Assembly: GCA_021806645.1 (NCBI GenBank)
Contig: JAJZQX010000015.1
Location: forward strand, 1 to 64,000
Direction of reading: 5' to 3'
Source: Myxococcales bacterium
GTDB lineage: Bacteria > Myxococcota > Myxococcia > Myxococcales > Anaeromyxobacteraceae
Length of the DNA: 64,000 bases
Shown: positions 44,937 to 53,319 of the stretch, one piece after another
Layout of the letters: every line of letters begins with the position of its first letter
Numbering within the stretch: the stretch's first letter is position 1
The notes under the pieces: model-generated
What the model was told of the DNA's origin: nothing
Databases searched by the model: none
The model's input: the letters and a program-made list of their open reading frames with translations, nothing else
Position numbers and translations under genes: made by a program

Positions 44937-45710
44937 GTGAAACGTGACGCGACGGTGCTGGTGGTGGCGGGGCTCGATCCCACCGGCGGGGCCGGCCTGG
45001 CGGCCGATCTCACCGTGCTGGCCTCGGTCGGCGCGCGCGGCTGGCCGGTGGCGGCGGCGCTCACCGCGCAGGGGCCGAAGGGAGTCCGCGGCTGGAGCCC
45101 GGTCCCGGTGGAGATGCTGCTGGCGCAGCTGGACGCGCTGCTCGACGGCGCGCCGCGGGCCCCCGGCGCGGTGAAGACCGGGATGCTGGGGACGGCGGCG
45201 CTGGCCCATGCCCTGGCGGCGCGGCTCGCCGCACGCGATCTCGCCCGGGCGCCCCTGGTGGTCGATCCGGTGCTCCTCTCCTCCTCCGGGGCGCTGCTGC
45301 TCGACCTGGCCGACGGCTCGCCGGCCGACGCCTTCGGGCCGCTGCTGGCCCGCGCCCGCGTGGTCACGCCCAACCTCGACGAGCTCCGGGCGCTGACCGG
45401 GCTCGAGGTCGGCTCCGACGAGGCGGCGGTGGCGGCGGCGCGGCGGCTCGGCGCGCGGGCGGTGCTGGTGAAGGGGGGGCACCGCGAGGGCGCGCCGGTG
45501 GACCTGCTGGTTGAGCGGCGCTCGGTGACCCGCTTCACCGGGCGGCGGCGGCCCGGGACGGCGCGCGGCACCGGCTGCCGGCTCGCCTCGGCGCTGGCCG
45601 GGCTGCTGGCACGCGGCGCCTCGCTCGACGAGGCGGTCCGCGGCGCCAAGAAGGTGGTGGAGCGCTACCTCGACGCCCAGGCGCGCGGCCGCGGCGGGCG
45701 AGATCGCTAG
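44937..45710 (+). CDS. thiD: Hydroxymethylpyrimidine/phosphomethylpyrimidine kinase
   Basis: ThiD phosphorylates the HMP moiety of thiamine twice. The 257-residue ribokinase-fold protein shows VVAGLDPTGGAGLAADL, the conserved ALTAQ block, and the VVDPVLLSSSG segment. The C-terminal GTARGTGCRLASALAG (anion-hole/catalytic Asp-like region) has Cys in place of the usual Asp-proximal GAGD..., which is unusual but seen in some ThiD proteins. The start is GTG 44937 with GGAGGAGC upstream. The end overlaps dnaB on the opposite strand by four bases. Confidence 0.85.
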   Translation: MKRDATVLVVAGLDPTGGAGLAADLTVLASVGARGWPVAAALTAQGPKGVRGWSPVPVEMLLAQLDALLDGAPRAPGAVKTGMLGTAALAHALAARLAARDLARAPLVVDPVLLSSSGALLLDLADGSPADAFGPLLARARVVTPNLDELRALTGLEVGSDEAAVAAARRLGARAVLVKGGHREGAPVDLLVERRSVTRFTGRRRPGTARGTGCRLASALAGLLARGASLDEAVRGAKKVVERYLDAQARGRGGRDR

Positions 45711-47110
45711 TTCGGCCCGGGGCGGCGATCCATCTCGGCGAAGAAGGTGTTGGACCGGAAGAAGACCAGGTCGATGGTGGCGATGGGGCCCTGCCGCTGC
45801 TTGGCGATGATGAGCTGCACCTGCTGCGTGTCGCCCGGAGGCCCGGCCTCCTTGTCCTCCTCCTCCTGCCGGTGGAGGAACATCACGATGTCGGCGTCCT
45901 GCTCGATGGCGCCCGACTCGCGCAGGTCGGAGAGCATGGGCGGCTCGCCCTTGCGCTTCTCCACGCCGCGGTTGAGCTGCGAGAGCGCCACGATGGGAAT
46001 CTTGAGCTCGTTGGCCAGCGCCTTGAGCGAGCGGCTGATGGTGGCGATCTCCTGCTCGCGGGACTGGTTCATCCGGTCGCTGGGGGCGTGCATGAGCTGC
46101 AGGTAGTCGACCAGCACCAGGTCGAGCCCGCCCTCGCGCTGGATCTTGCGGCACTTGCTGCGCAGCTCGACCGGCGTGAGGACGAAGTTGTCGTCGAGCC
46201 AGATGGGGGCGGCGGCGATCCGCTCGGCGTGGTGGAAGATCCGATCCCACTCGTTGCGCCCCAGCTGCCCCTGCGAGAGCTTGCGCCAGTCGAGCTTGGC
46301 CTCGGCGGCCAGCAGGCGCAGCGCCAGCTGGTCGGAGGGCATCTCCAGCGAGAAGAAGGCCACGGTCTTGCCCTTCAAGGCGGCGTTGGCGGCCAGGTTG
46401 AGCGCGAAGGCGGTCTTGCCGACCGAGGGGCGCGCCGCGATGATGGAGAGCGAGCCGGGCTGCAGGCCGAGCGTGTTCTTGTCGAGCGAGGCGAAGCCGG
46501 TGGGCACGCCGGTGATGAAGGACTTCCCCTCGGCGACCCGCTTCTGGATCGCCTCGAGGTTCTCCACCGCCGCCATCATGGGATCCTTGATGCGGCGGAG
46601 CGTGTCTACCGACGTGCCCTGCGCCGCGCCGAAGACCTCCTGCTGGGCGGTGTCGAGGAAGGACTGGACGTTGGCCCCCGACTCGTAGCCCTGCTCCACC
46701 ACCCGCTGGGCGGTGAGCATCATCTTGCGGCCGCGGGCCAGGTCCTGCACCACGCGGGCGTAGTGGTTGACGTTGGCGGCGACGCCGACGCTCCGCGACA
46801 GCGAGAAGACCAGCTCGCGCGGCACCGCGTTGCCGAGCAGGCCGCGCGCCCCGAGCCGGTGGTTCACCATGACCGGGTCGATGGTCTGCGCCTCCTTGGC
46901 CAGCTCCTCGCACGCCGCGTAGACGTGCTGATGGGCCAGCAGGTAGAAGTCGCTGGTCTTGAGCAGCGCCGCGACCAGATCGAAGGCGTTCTCGTCGATG
47001 AGGACGGCACCGAGGACCGCCTGCTCGGCCTCGACGTTGTGTGGGAGATCGCGGGCGCCGCGGAGCGGGACGGGGGCATCGGGGCGGCGCTGCAGCTCGT
47101 TGTCGGACAT
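45707..47110 (-). CDS. dnaB: Replicative DNA helicase DnaB
   Basis: DnaB unwinds DNA at the replication fork. The 467-residue protein has an N-terminal all-helical domain (LPHNVEAEQAVLGAVLID) and a RecA-like motor. Walker A is ARPSVGKTAFALN; the Walker B strand is LDLVLVDYLQLM; the arginine-rich region appears as SREQEIATISRSLKALANEL; the C-terminal block IVALSQLNRGVEKR is also conserved. No intein is present. ATG 47110 is used. The intergenic DNA upstream carries three AGCCGGTG repeats at 11-bp spacing. Confidence 0.96.
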   Translation of the reverse strand: MSDNELQRRPDAPVPLRGARDLPHNVEAEQAVLGAVLIDENAFDLVAALLKTSDFYLLAHQHVYAACEELAKEAQTIDPVMVNHRLGARGLLGNAVPRELVFSLSRSVGVAANVNHYARVVQDLARGRKMMLTAQRVVEQGYESGANVQSFLDTAQQEVFGAAQGTSVDTLRRIKDPMMAAVENLEAIQKRVAEGKSFITGVPTGFASLDKNTLGLQPGSLSIIAARPSVGKTAFALNLAANAALKGKTVAFFSLEMPSDQLALRLLAAEAKLDWRKLSQGQLGRNEWDRIFHHAERIAAAPIWLDDNFVLTPVELRSKCRKIQREGGLDLVLVDYLQLMHAPSDRMNQSREQEIATISRSLKALANELKIPIVALSQLNRGVEKRKGEPPMLSDLRESGAIEQDADIVMFLHRQEEEDKEAGPPGDTQQVQLIIAKQRQGPIATIDLVFFRSNTFFAEMDRRPGPN

Positions 47111-47191
47111 CGGCGGTGCGCAATCTAGCAGCCACGCCTGACGGCCACGTGGTTGGAACAGAGTGGAAGATGTCGGAATTTCGGGCGTACG

Positions 47192-47221
47192 AGCCGGTGT
47201 CCAGCCGGTGAAAAGCCGGTG
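47192..47221. promoter_or_regulatory. Three AGCCGGTG direct repeats with 11-bp period
   Basis: Identical octamers at 47192-47199, 47203-47210 and 47214-47221 lie in the divergent region between dnaB and the LEA14-like lipoprotein gene. An 11-bp period puts them on the same face of the helix. This suggests a multimeric binding site. Confidence 0.5.
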
Positions 47222-47294
47222 GACGGGGCGGGTACGGGCCGGGTATCCAGCACCTCACCGGACGCCGGGCGCGAACTGGGGCTATCGTCCGGTC

Positions 47295-48113
47295 ATGCGC
47301 CGCCTCTCCGCCCTGTTCCTCCTTGCCACGCTCCTGTCCGGCTGCGCCTCCATGCAGCGGCTGGCCGCGTCCGCGATCGCCTCGCCGCGCCTCCAGTTCG
47401 AGAAGGCGACGGTGACCGCGCTCGACCTCGACGGGACGACCGTGGTCCTCGACTTCACGCTGGAGAACCCGAACGACATCGCCTTCCGCGTGGCCGGCGC
47501 CACCTGGCGGCTCGACGTCGAGGGATCCCGGCTCGGCGAGGGCGAGCTGCCGGGCGGGGTGACGCTGCCCTCACGCGGGAAGGCGCCGTTCGCGGTGACC
47601 GTGCGGCTGCGCTGGGCCGACCTGGCGCGGCTCACCGAGCAGGTGCGGCGGCAGGCCGAGGTGGCCTATCGCGTCGCCGGCGTCATCCGGGTCGAGACGC
47701 CGATCGGCGTCCTCGAGCTGCCGTACCGGCACGAGGGGCGCCTGCCGGTGCCGAGGCTCCCGGCGCTGCGCCTCGCCGGCGCCTCGGTGGACGTCAACTC
47801 GTTCACCGAGCTGGAGCTGGAGCTGACGCTCGACGTCGAGAACACCAACGGCTTCATGCTGCCCGGCGCCACGCTCCGCTTCGACGTGCTGCTCAACGGC
47901 GTGCCGGTGGCCACCGGGCGGGAGGCGACGCTCCAGCCGCTCGGCGCGGGCGGCGAGGCGCGGCTCAGGTTGCCGATCCGGGTGTCGCTGCTCGGCGCCG
48001 GCCGCGCCCTCTCGACCATCCACGGCAGCAGCGAGCTGCGGCTGCGCGGCGCCATCCGGGCCGGTGGGCTGGAGAGGCCGGTGGACCTGAAGATGGAGGT
48101 GGGGAAGAGGTAG
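47295..48113 (+). CDS. LEA14/WHy-domain lipoprotein
   Basis: A 272-residue lipoprotein: signal LSALFLLATLLSGC with lipid Cys. The mature part has two LEA14-like (WHy) repeats, each containing a strand set like TVVLDFTLENPNDIAFRVAGATWRL and LELTLDVENTNGFMLPGATLRF. LEA14-like proteins are small beta folds linked to desiccation or envelope stress; in bacteria the function is undefined. ATG 47295 starts at the signal peptide. It converges on the PEGA lipoprotein gene, 22 bp away. Confidence 0.8.
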   Translation: MRRLSALFLLATLLSGCASMQRLAASAIASPRLQFEKATVTALDLDGTTVVLDFTLENPNDIAFRVAGATWRLDVEGSRLGEGELPGGVTLPSRGKAPFAVTVRLRWADLARLTEQVRRQAEVAYRVAGVIRVETPIGVLELPYRHEGRLPVPRLPALRLAGASVDVNSFTELELELTLDVENTNGFMLPGATLRFDVLLNGVPVATGREATLQPLGAGGEARLRLPIRVSLLGAGRALSTIHGSSELRLRGAIRAGGLERPVDLKMEVGKR

Positions 48114-48135
48114 GCCGGAGCGGCGGACCGATCCC

Positions 48136-48528
48136 CTAGGAGCGAGGCGCGGCCGCGGGGTCCGGCGACGGCGCGGCCGGTGGGCGCAGCGGGGTCAGCT
48201 CGTAGCGGTGCTCGGGCTTGTAGCCCTGGATCCAGAGGAACGGGAAGAGCACCAGGACACCTCCGAGGCAGGCCCCGGCGTCGAAGACCTCGTTCCGCTG
48301 GATGCTGGCGTCGAACTGCTCATAGCCGTCGAGCACCAGCTTCACGTGCGTCGACGAGCCGACGATCTTGGTGTCGCTCATCGAGTAGGGCGTCTTCCCG
48401 ACGGCCTCGCCGTCCAGGTAGATCTTGGCGCCGGTCGGCTCGCTATGGATCAGGGTGGTGCTGACGCAGCCGCTGGCGAAGACGAGGGCGATCGGCAGGG
48501 CGGCGAAGTGGGTCAGGGTGTTCTTCAT
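48136..48528 (-). CDS. PEGA-domain lipoprotein
   Basis: A 130-residue lipoprotein with the signal ALPIALVFASGC. The mature part begins with a PEGA domain (SEPTGAKIYLDGEAVGKTPYSMSDT), a short beta unit found on many surface proteins. A hydrophobic stretch GACLGGVLVLFPFLW follows, which may be a membrane anchor. Then there is a Pro/Ala-rich tail. ATG 48528 is chosen to give the signal. It is divergent from the YidD-like gene, 94 bp away. Function unknown. Confidence 0.8.
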   Translation of the reverse strand: MKNTLTHFAALPIALVFASGCVSTTLIHSEPTGAKIYLDGEAVGKTPYSMSDTKIVGSSTHVKLVLDGYEQFDASIQRNEVFDAGACLGGVLVLFPFLWIQGYKPEHRYELTPLRPPAAPSPDPAAAPRS

Positions 48529-48622
48529 GGCGTCTCTCAGTCTCCTGTTTCGAGGGGGGAACGCGCGCTTCCGTGGGAGCTGCCGGAGTGCCACGGAGGA
48601 TGGCGCATGTTACGCTGAGACC

Positions 48623-49015
48623 ATGCGTTTTGTCGCTCTCCTGGTGACAATGGCCTCGGCGAGCCCGGCCCTGGCCGACGACGGCCCGTTCGACTCGCCG
48701 GGCCACCCGGTCACCGCCGAGGCCGCTCCGGCCCGCGCCGACCCGCCCACCACCCCGACGCCCCTTTCGATCTGGGCGTACCGGAAGCTGGCCAGCTTCC
48801 AGGGGCCGCGCTGCCCGCATCGCCCGAGCTGCTCCGCCTATGCCGCCGAGGCGATGCACCGACACGGGCCGCTGCTGGGCAGCTTCATCGGCGTCTCCCG
48901 GCTGCTGCGGGGCGAACGCTCCTCGGCGCTGCGGGCGCTCGACCGCGACGCGGAGGGTGGGCTGCTCGACCCGCTCGAGGCCGCCACCTTCTTCCTCTCC
49001 GGCCCGACGTGGTGA
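48623..49015 (+). CDS. yidD: YidD-like protein with an N-terminal signal sequence
   Basis: A 130-residue protein. The C-terminal half has the YidD core: CPHRPSCSAYAAEAMHRHGPLLGSF then SRLLRGERSS, matching the family's PSCSxYAxEA signature. Normal YidD is about 70-85 residues and begins near the core. This one starts with a signal-like segment (FVALLVTMASASPALADD) and a Pro-rich linker. It may therefore work outside the cytoplasm. The gene next downstream, a TPR/TM2-type protein, overlaps its 3' end by 7 bp. The role in membrane insertion is from the family, not visible here. Confidence 0.75.
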   Translation: MRFVALLVTMASASPALADDGPFDSPGHPVTAEAAPARADPPTTPTPLSIWAYRKLASFQGPRCPHRPSCSAYAAEAMHRHGPLLGSFIGVSRLLRGERSSALRALDRDAEGGLLDPLEAATFFLSGPTW

Positions 49016-49920
49016 CGCTGCTCGCCGCGCTGCTCTGCGCACAGGTCGGCACCGCGGCGGCGGCACCGGCGTCGCGCCCGGCCGAGGCGGCCGAGGCGGT
49101 CCGGTATGGCGACTGGCTCGAGGCCCAGGGTGATCACTACCGCGCCATCGGCGAGTACCAGCGCGCCAGCTACCTCGATCCCGGCGGCCCGCTCGCCGGC
49201 GAGGCGGGGCTGCGGATCGCCAGCGCCTACGCCGCCGGCGGGAAGCCGGACGCGGCCGTCACCATGCTGCGGCGCCTGGCCACCGAGGCGCCCGAGCCGG
49301 CGACGCGCGACGCCGCGCTCTACGAGCAGGGTAGAGTCCGGTACCTGGCAGGGCAGGCGGGCGCTGCGGTGGCGCCACTCGCCGCCTACGCCAGGCTGGA
49401 GGCGCCGGCCGGCGGACCGGGGCGGGGGCGAGCGCTGCTGCTCCTCTCCCTGGCCAGGCTTCGCGAAGGCGACGAGGCGGGCGCCCGGCGGGAGCTCGAG
49501 GCGATCCCGGAGCGCGAGGACCCGCGGGTCCCCGGCCTCCGGCTCGCCATCGACGAGGTGGCGCGGGCGCCGCGCCGCAGCCCGCTCGCGGCCGGTCTGC
49601 TCTCGGCGGTCCTGCCGGGGCTGGGCCACGTCTACGCCGGCGATCCGGTGGCGGGCACCGGGGCGTTCGCGGTCAACGGCCTCTTCATCTGGGCCACCGT
49701 CGAGGCCTACCGCGACCGCCGGCCGGCGCTGGGGACGCTCCTGCTGGTCGGCGAGTCGCTCTGGTATGGCGGCGCCATCTTCGGTGCGGTGGCCGAGGCG
49801 ATGCGCTTCAACCGCGACGCCCGCACCGCCGCGCTCGACGGCGTGGACCGGCGGCTTCGCTGGGTGCTGGAGCCGGTCCCGGGTGGCGCGACGGTGGGGG
49901 CCCGGTTACCGTTCCAGTGA
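49009..49920 (+). CDS. Exported TPR-like protein with C-terminal membrane region
   Basis: A 303-residue protein with a signal peptide (TLLAALLCAQVGTAAAA). Middle residues show repeats like YRAIGEYQRASYLDPGG and LLLLSLARLREGDEAGARRELEAI, suggesting TPR motifs. The C-terminal ~110 residues contain hydrophobic stretches (LLSAVLPGLGHVYAGDPVAG, AFAVNGLFIWATVEAY and a third), resembling DUF5683/TM2-like membrane parts. GTG 49009 overlaps the end of the yidD-like gene. A tautomerase gene starts 13 bp later. It could be a scaffold in the envelope; the function is unknown. Confidence 0.65.
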   Translation: MVTLLAALLCAQVGTAAAAPASRPAEAAEAVRYGDWLEAQGDHYRAIGEYQRASYLDPGGPLAGEAGLRIASAYAAGGKPDAAVTMLRRLATEAPEPATRDAALYEQGRVRYLAGQAGAAVAPLAAYARLEAPAGGPGRGRALLLLSLARLREGDEAGARRELEAIPEREDPRVPGLRLAIDEVARAPRRSPLAAGLLSAVLPGLGHVYAGDPVAGTGAFAVNGLFIWATVEAYRDRRPALGTLLLVGESLWYGGAIFGAVAEAMRFNRDARTAALDGVDRRLRWVLEPVPGGATVGARLPFQ

Positions 49921-49933
49921 CCCGGAGGTCGGC

Positions 49934-50341
49934 ATGCCCCACCTGCAGTTCGAGCTCAGCTTCACGCCGCGGCCGGAGGCGAAGCGCGCCTTCGCCTCGG
50001 CGGTGATCGACCACTTCGCCACCATCATGGACACCGGCACCGACCACATCGCCGTCACGCTCCGGTGCTTCGGCGAGGGCGACCTCACCTTCGGACGGGC
50101 GGTCGAGCCGTCGAAGGGGATCGCCTTCCTGAACGCCGACATCCGGCTCGGCCGGACGCGCGACCAGAAGCGGCGGCTCTCGCTGGCCATCATCGACGAG
50201 CTCGGGACCCGGTTCGGCGTGCCGAAGGAGTCGGTCTACGTGATCCTGACCGAGCACGACGGCGAACACTTCCAGCTCTCCGACCGCGTGCTGCCGTCCT
50301 GGACGACGGGGGAGGATCCGCTCGCCGATCCGACCTCATGA
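49934..50341 (+). CDS. Tautomerase/MIF-superfamily protein
   Basis: A 135-residue protein starting ATG 49934. The N-terminal Pro of the mature chain ([10 protein letters not shown]) is the catalytic residue of the tautomerase superfamily. The family blocks [27 protein letters not shown] and [18 protein letters not shown] are visible. Length matches the fused 4-OT/MIF-like class. Reactions would be keto-enol tautomerisation; substrate is unknown. The macrodomain gene start overlaps its stop (ATGA), so they are coupled. Confidence 0.8.
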   Translation: MPHLQFELSFTPRPEAKRAFASAVIDHFATIMDTGTDHIAVTLRCFGEGDLTFGRAVEPSKGIAFLNADIRLGRTRDQKRRLSLAIIDELGTRFGVPKESVYVILTEHDGEHFQLSDRVLPSWTTGEDPLADPTS

Positions 50342-50874
50342 CCGCCAGCTCCCTCGCCGGCCGTATCCAGGTGGTCCAGGCCGACATCACCAGCCTCGAC
50401 GTCGACGCCATCGTCAACGCGGCCAACGAGTCGCTGCTGGGTGGCGGGGGCGTGGACGGTGCCATCCACCGCGCCGCCGGGCCGGAGCTGCTGGCCGAGT
50501 GCAGCGCCCTGGGCGGCTGCCTCACCGGCGAAGCGCGGATCACGCGCGGCTACTTGCTCCCGGCCCGCCACGTCATCCATACCGTCGGACCGGTCTGGCG
50601 CGGCGGCCATGCGGGCGAGGCCGAACTGCTCGCCTCCGCCTACCGGTCCTGCCTGGGCCTGGCGCGGGAGCACCGGCTCGGGTCGATCGCCTTCCCGGCC
50701 ATCTCCACCGGCGTCTACGGCTTCCCGAAGGACCAGGCCTGCGCCATCGCGGTGCGCGAGGTCTCCGCCGCGCTCTCCGCCGGTCCGCTGCCGGCCCGCG
50801 TGGTCTTCTGCTGCTTCGGCGAAGAGGACCGGGCGCGCTACCAGGCGGCCTGCGCGAGCTGCGCTGATGGGTAG
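50338..50874 (+). CDS. Macrodomain protein (O-acetyl-ADP-ribose deacetylase type)
   Basis: A 178-residue macrodomain. The ADP-ribose site shows [36 protein letters not shown] with NAAN and the GGGGVDG loop, then VGPVWRGG and [11 protein letters not shown] (catalytic loop). Such proteins hydrolyse ADP-ribosyl or O-acetyl-ADP-ribose groups. ATG 50338 is coupled to the tautomerase gene. A decayed copy of its 5' end occurs at 53170-53247, about 2.8 kb away. Confidence 0.9.
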   Translation: MTASSLAGRIQVVQADITSLDVDAIVNAANESLLGGGGVDGAIHRAAGPELLAECSALGGCLTGEARITRGYLLPARHVIHTVGPVWRGGHAGEAELLASAYRSCLGLAREHRLGSIAFPAISTGVYGFPKDQACAIAVREVSAALSAGPLPARVVFCCFGEEDRARYQAACASCADG

Positions 50875-50955
50875 GCGACCGGCTTGATCGGCGGTTCCGG
50901 TCCCTGACGCCACAGCCCATCAGCCGGCTCGGTCCACTTCACCACGCGTCTGCGG

Positions 50956-51534
50956 TCAGCCGCGCCTGTACTTAGCCGAAAGGTCGTCGGTCGGCACCAG
51001 CCTGCAGGCGGGCGGCTTCGCGCTGGTCGGTGGCCAGCCAGGCGGCACCCCCTGAGGGAAGCGGGCGTAGGCCGGCAGGGAGACGTCGGTCGGCACCGTC
51101 TGCTCCGACGAGCGCGACGCCGCGGACGACCCTGACCCCAGGCCCGAGATGATCCACGCGGGCGCCGTGAAGACCAGGAAGTACCCGTTTCCGATGGTCG
51201 AGAGGGTCCCGAGCACCGTGGACACGGTGATGCCGACAGAATGGCCCGGCAGCACCTCCACGGTGACCCGCTCGATCGGCCCGACCGCAATGGCTTGGAG
51301 CCCGCCGCCGTCCAGCACGTGGAGCGCGGAGGCGTCGGCCGCGATAAGCTCGCCCCCGACCCGCCCCTGGTTCTTCAACTCGACGACGACCCGGTGACCG
51401 CAGGTGGGAACCTCGTCGACCGACGCCACGGCCGGGGCTCCGCGCGCCTCGTCACGCCGCTGCAGCGGTTGGCGATGGACGCAACCGCCGACGGCGACCG
51501 CGAGGAGCAGGAACGACGGGCGAGAACGGGTCAT
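50956..51534 (-). CDS. Lipoprotein of unknown function
   Basis: A 192-residue lipoprotein starting ATG 51534 with signal FLLLAVAVGGC. The mature part includes a beta-rich segment (RVVVELKNQGRVGGELIAADASALHVLD) and a hydrophobic stretch (VSTVLGTLSTIGNGYFLVFTAPAWII) that may insert in the membrane. The C terminus is Ser/Pro-rich. Its start overlaps the stop of the larger lipoprotein gene by 4 bp (ATGA), making a two-gene unit. No known family. Confidence 0.65.
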   Translation of the reverse strand: MTRSRPSFLLLAVAVGGCVHRQPLQRRDEARGAPAVASVDEVPTCGHRVVVELKNQGRVGGELIAADASALHVLDGGGLQAIAVGPIERVTVEVLPGHSVGITVSTVLGTLSTIGNGYFLVFTAPAWIISGLGSGSSAASRSSEQTVPTDVSLPAYARFPQGVPPGWPPTSAKPPACRLVPTDDLSAKYRRG

Positions 51535-53084
51535 GGCGTCGCTCCCATCCGGCTCTGCCAGAAGATCTTCTCGACCCCGGGTTCCATCTTCTTCCAGGCC
51601 GGCGCGAGGTGGCGCAGCGCGCTCTCCGGATTGCGCAGGAGCGCCACCGCGGCGGCTGGATCCTCCTCGGCGATCCACTGCTCGCGCATCCACTCGATGT
51701 AGTAGCCGCGCGACTCGAGGAAGAACTCGGCGTCGTGCAGCGCCGCGGGCACCGGGAAGCGGATGGTCCAGGCGTCGCCGGGCACTGAGACCAGCCGCGC
51801 CCCTTCACCACGCAGCCGGGAGAGGGCACCGGCGTCAGCCCCACCGAGGCGTCGGACCTCGACGGGCGTGATCACCGCCGGATCCACCGCCGGACCCGCC
51901 AGTTCGGCCAGGGAGAGCCGGTCGAGCTTCCAGTTGCCGCGCGTCAGCCGAAGCCGGACCTTCACCTCGCCCGGCGGCAGGTCGACCGGGAGCGGCACCA
52001 GCTGCGTCTCCTTGGCGATGGGACCGATCTCCCCGAAGGCGCCCGCGACCTTCCAGCCCGAGCGAGTCCAGACCTCCACCTCGGCGCGCGCCAGCAGGCG
52101 CTCCCACCCGGTGAAGGCCGGGGTCTCGCCAGGCGCCATGGTCTCGAGCCTCGCGAAGGTCTCGCCCGCCTTGCCGCCGAGCCAGGCGAGCCCCTGGTAG
52201 AAGACGAAGGTGTTTAGCAGGCCGTTGCGCGCACGGATCACCAGCCCGGCCGGCCCGGCCGGGGCCGAGAAGGTGAGCTCGATCAGTTCCTGTTCGGCGA
52301 GGTCGGTCGCACCGGCGCGCGAGAGATACTCACCGCCGCCGTCGGCAAGCACGTCGGCGAGGCAGTCTCCCTCCACGCCACGGCAATGGAGCGGAACCAG
52401 CTCGCGCCCGGTCGGGAAGTACCGGTCGCCGACCCGGTAGACGCGGCCGCCGGGCGGGCGCGGCACCGCCAGCAACCGCGTGGAGCGGACGTAGTGCGTC
52501 TCCAGCGCCTCGTTCTTCATGGTCAGCTCGACGGCGCTGCCGATCGGGCGGGGCACGTCGATCGAGTCGACGTCGGTCGCCTCGAAGGCGCGGGCGATGC
52601 TGGCGCTGAATCCCTCGGCCACCAGCCGCTCGTCGCCCGGCGCGCCGGCGTAGAAGGTGGGGCATGAGCCGAAGCAGGCCTTCGGGTTCATGGCGCACAG
52701 GGCCGCCACCGCCAGCGTCACGCCGGCCACCACGCCGAGCACCGCCACCTCGCTACGGGAGACCGACTCGGGGCGGTTGGTCTCGAGGAGGGCGAGGTCG
52801 GACAGGGGCAACTCGATCTGGCCGCGCGAGAGCAGCTTGCGATCGGCGTCGTAGCGGAGCCCATCGCCGCTCAGCGTTCCGCCGGCGCCATCGAGGGTCC
52901 AGGCCCGCAGCACCGCGAGCGAGCCATCCTTGCCGTGAGCCTTGAGGAACGGCGCCTCCGGGCTGGCCTGCTTCAGTTCCGAGGTGTCGGGCTTGAAGAG
53001 CCGCGCCTGCCAGTACCGGTCGGTGCAGCCACCGAGCGCCGCTGCGAGGATGGCGAGCGACGTGGTCCAAGTTCGCGTGGTCAT
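51531..53084 (-). CDS. Large lipoprotein of unknown function
   Basis: A 517-residue lipoprotein, signal TSLAILAAALGGC at the N terminus. A hydrophobic segment (VAVLGVVAGVTLAVAALCAM, then CFGSCPTFY with Cys pairs) occurs near residue 105. The rest is soluble with beta-rich and charged areas. ATG 53084 gives the signal peptide. The downstream lipoprotein gene overlaps its stop. The pair lies between the intact macrodomain gene and a decayed macrodomain fragment. I do not recognise a domain; the pattern suggests a peptide- or sugar-binding or surface-assembly role, but that is speculation. Confidence 0.65.
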   Translation of the reverse strand: MTTRTWTTSLAILAAALGGCTDRYWQARLFKPDTSELKQASPEAPFLKAHGKDGSLAVLRAWTLDGAGGTLSGDGLRYDADRKLLSRGQIELPLSDLALLETNRPESVSRSEVAVLGVVAGVTLAVAALCAMNPKACFGSCPTFYAGAPGDERLVAEGFSASIARAFEATDVDSIDVPRPIGSAVELTMKNEALETHYVRSTRLLAVPRPPGGRVYRVGDRYFPTGRELVPLHCRGVEGDCLADVLADGGGEYLSRAGATDLAEQELIELTFSAPAGPAGLVIRARNGLLNTFVFYQGLAWLGGKAGETFARLETMAPGETPAFTGWERLLARAEVEVWTRSGWKVAGAFGEIGPIAKETQLVPLPVDLPPGEVKVRLRLTRGNWKLDRLSLAELAGPAVDPAVITPVEVRRLGGADAGALSRLRGEGARLVSVPGDAWTIRFPVPAALHDAEFFLESRGYYIEWMREQWIAEEDPAAAVALLRNPESALRHLAPAWKKMEPGVEKIFWQSRMGATP

Positions 53085-53169
53085 GTCGTCCCTCTGGTGG
53101 TCCAGGATCCTAGAGTCCGGCAGCGTAGCACGCGTGACCGTACCTGACCCAGGGTCTGGTTCACCCGCG

Positions 53170-53247
53170 GTGGTCCAGGCCGACATCACCCGGCTCGACG
53201 TCGACGGCCTCTTCGGCGCCGTCAACGAATCACTACTTCCCCGTTGA
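53170..53247 (+). pseudogene. Decayed 5' fragment of a macrodomain gene
   Basis: The frame reads VVQADITRLDVDGLFGAVNESLLPR then stops. It matches the intact protein's [25 protein letters not shown] at 18 or so positions, and the underlying DNA is also very similar to 50371-50440. All catalytic parts after the NAAN position are absent. It lies directly upstream of the two-lipoprotein operon on the opposite strand. It is a remnant of a duplication or recombination event. Confidence 0.75.
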
Positions 53248-53319
53248 GCGCGCCGCCCACCGCCGCGTAGAGTCGGGTCCACCCTCCGGGCGCCAGCGCC
53301 AGGACAACAAAGAGCCGAC

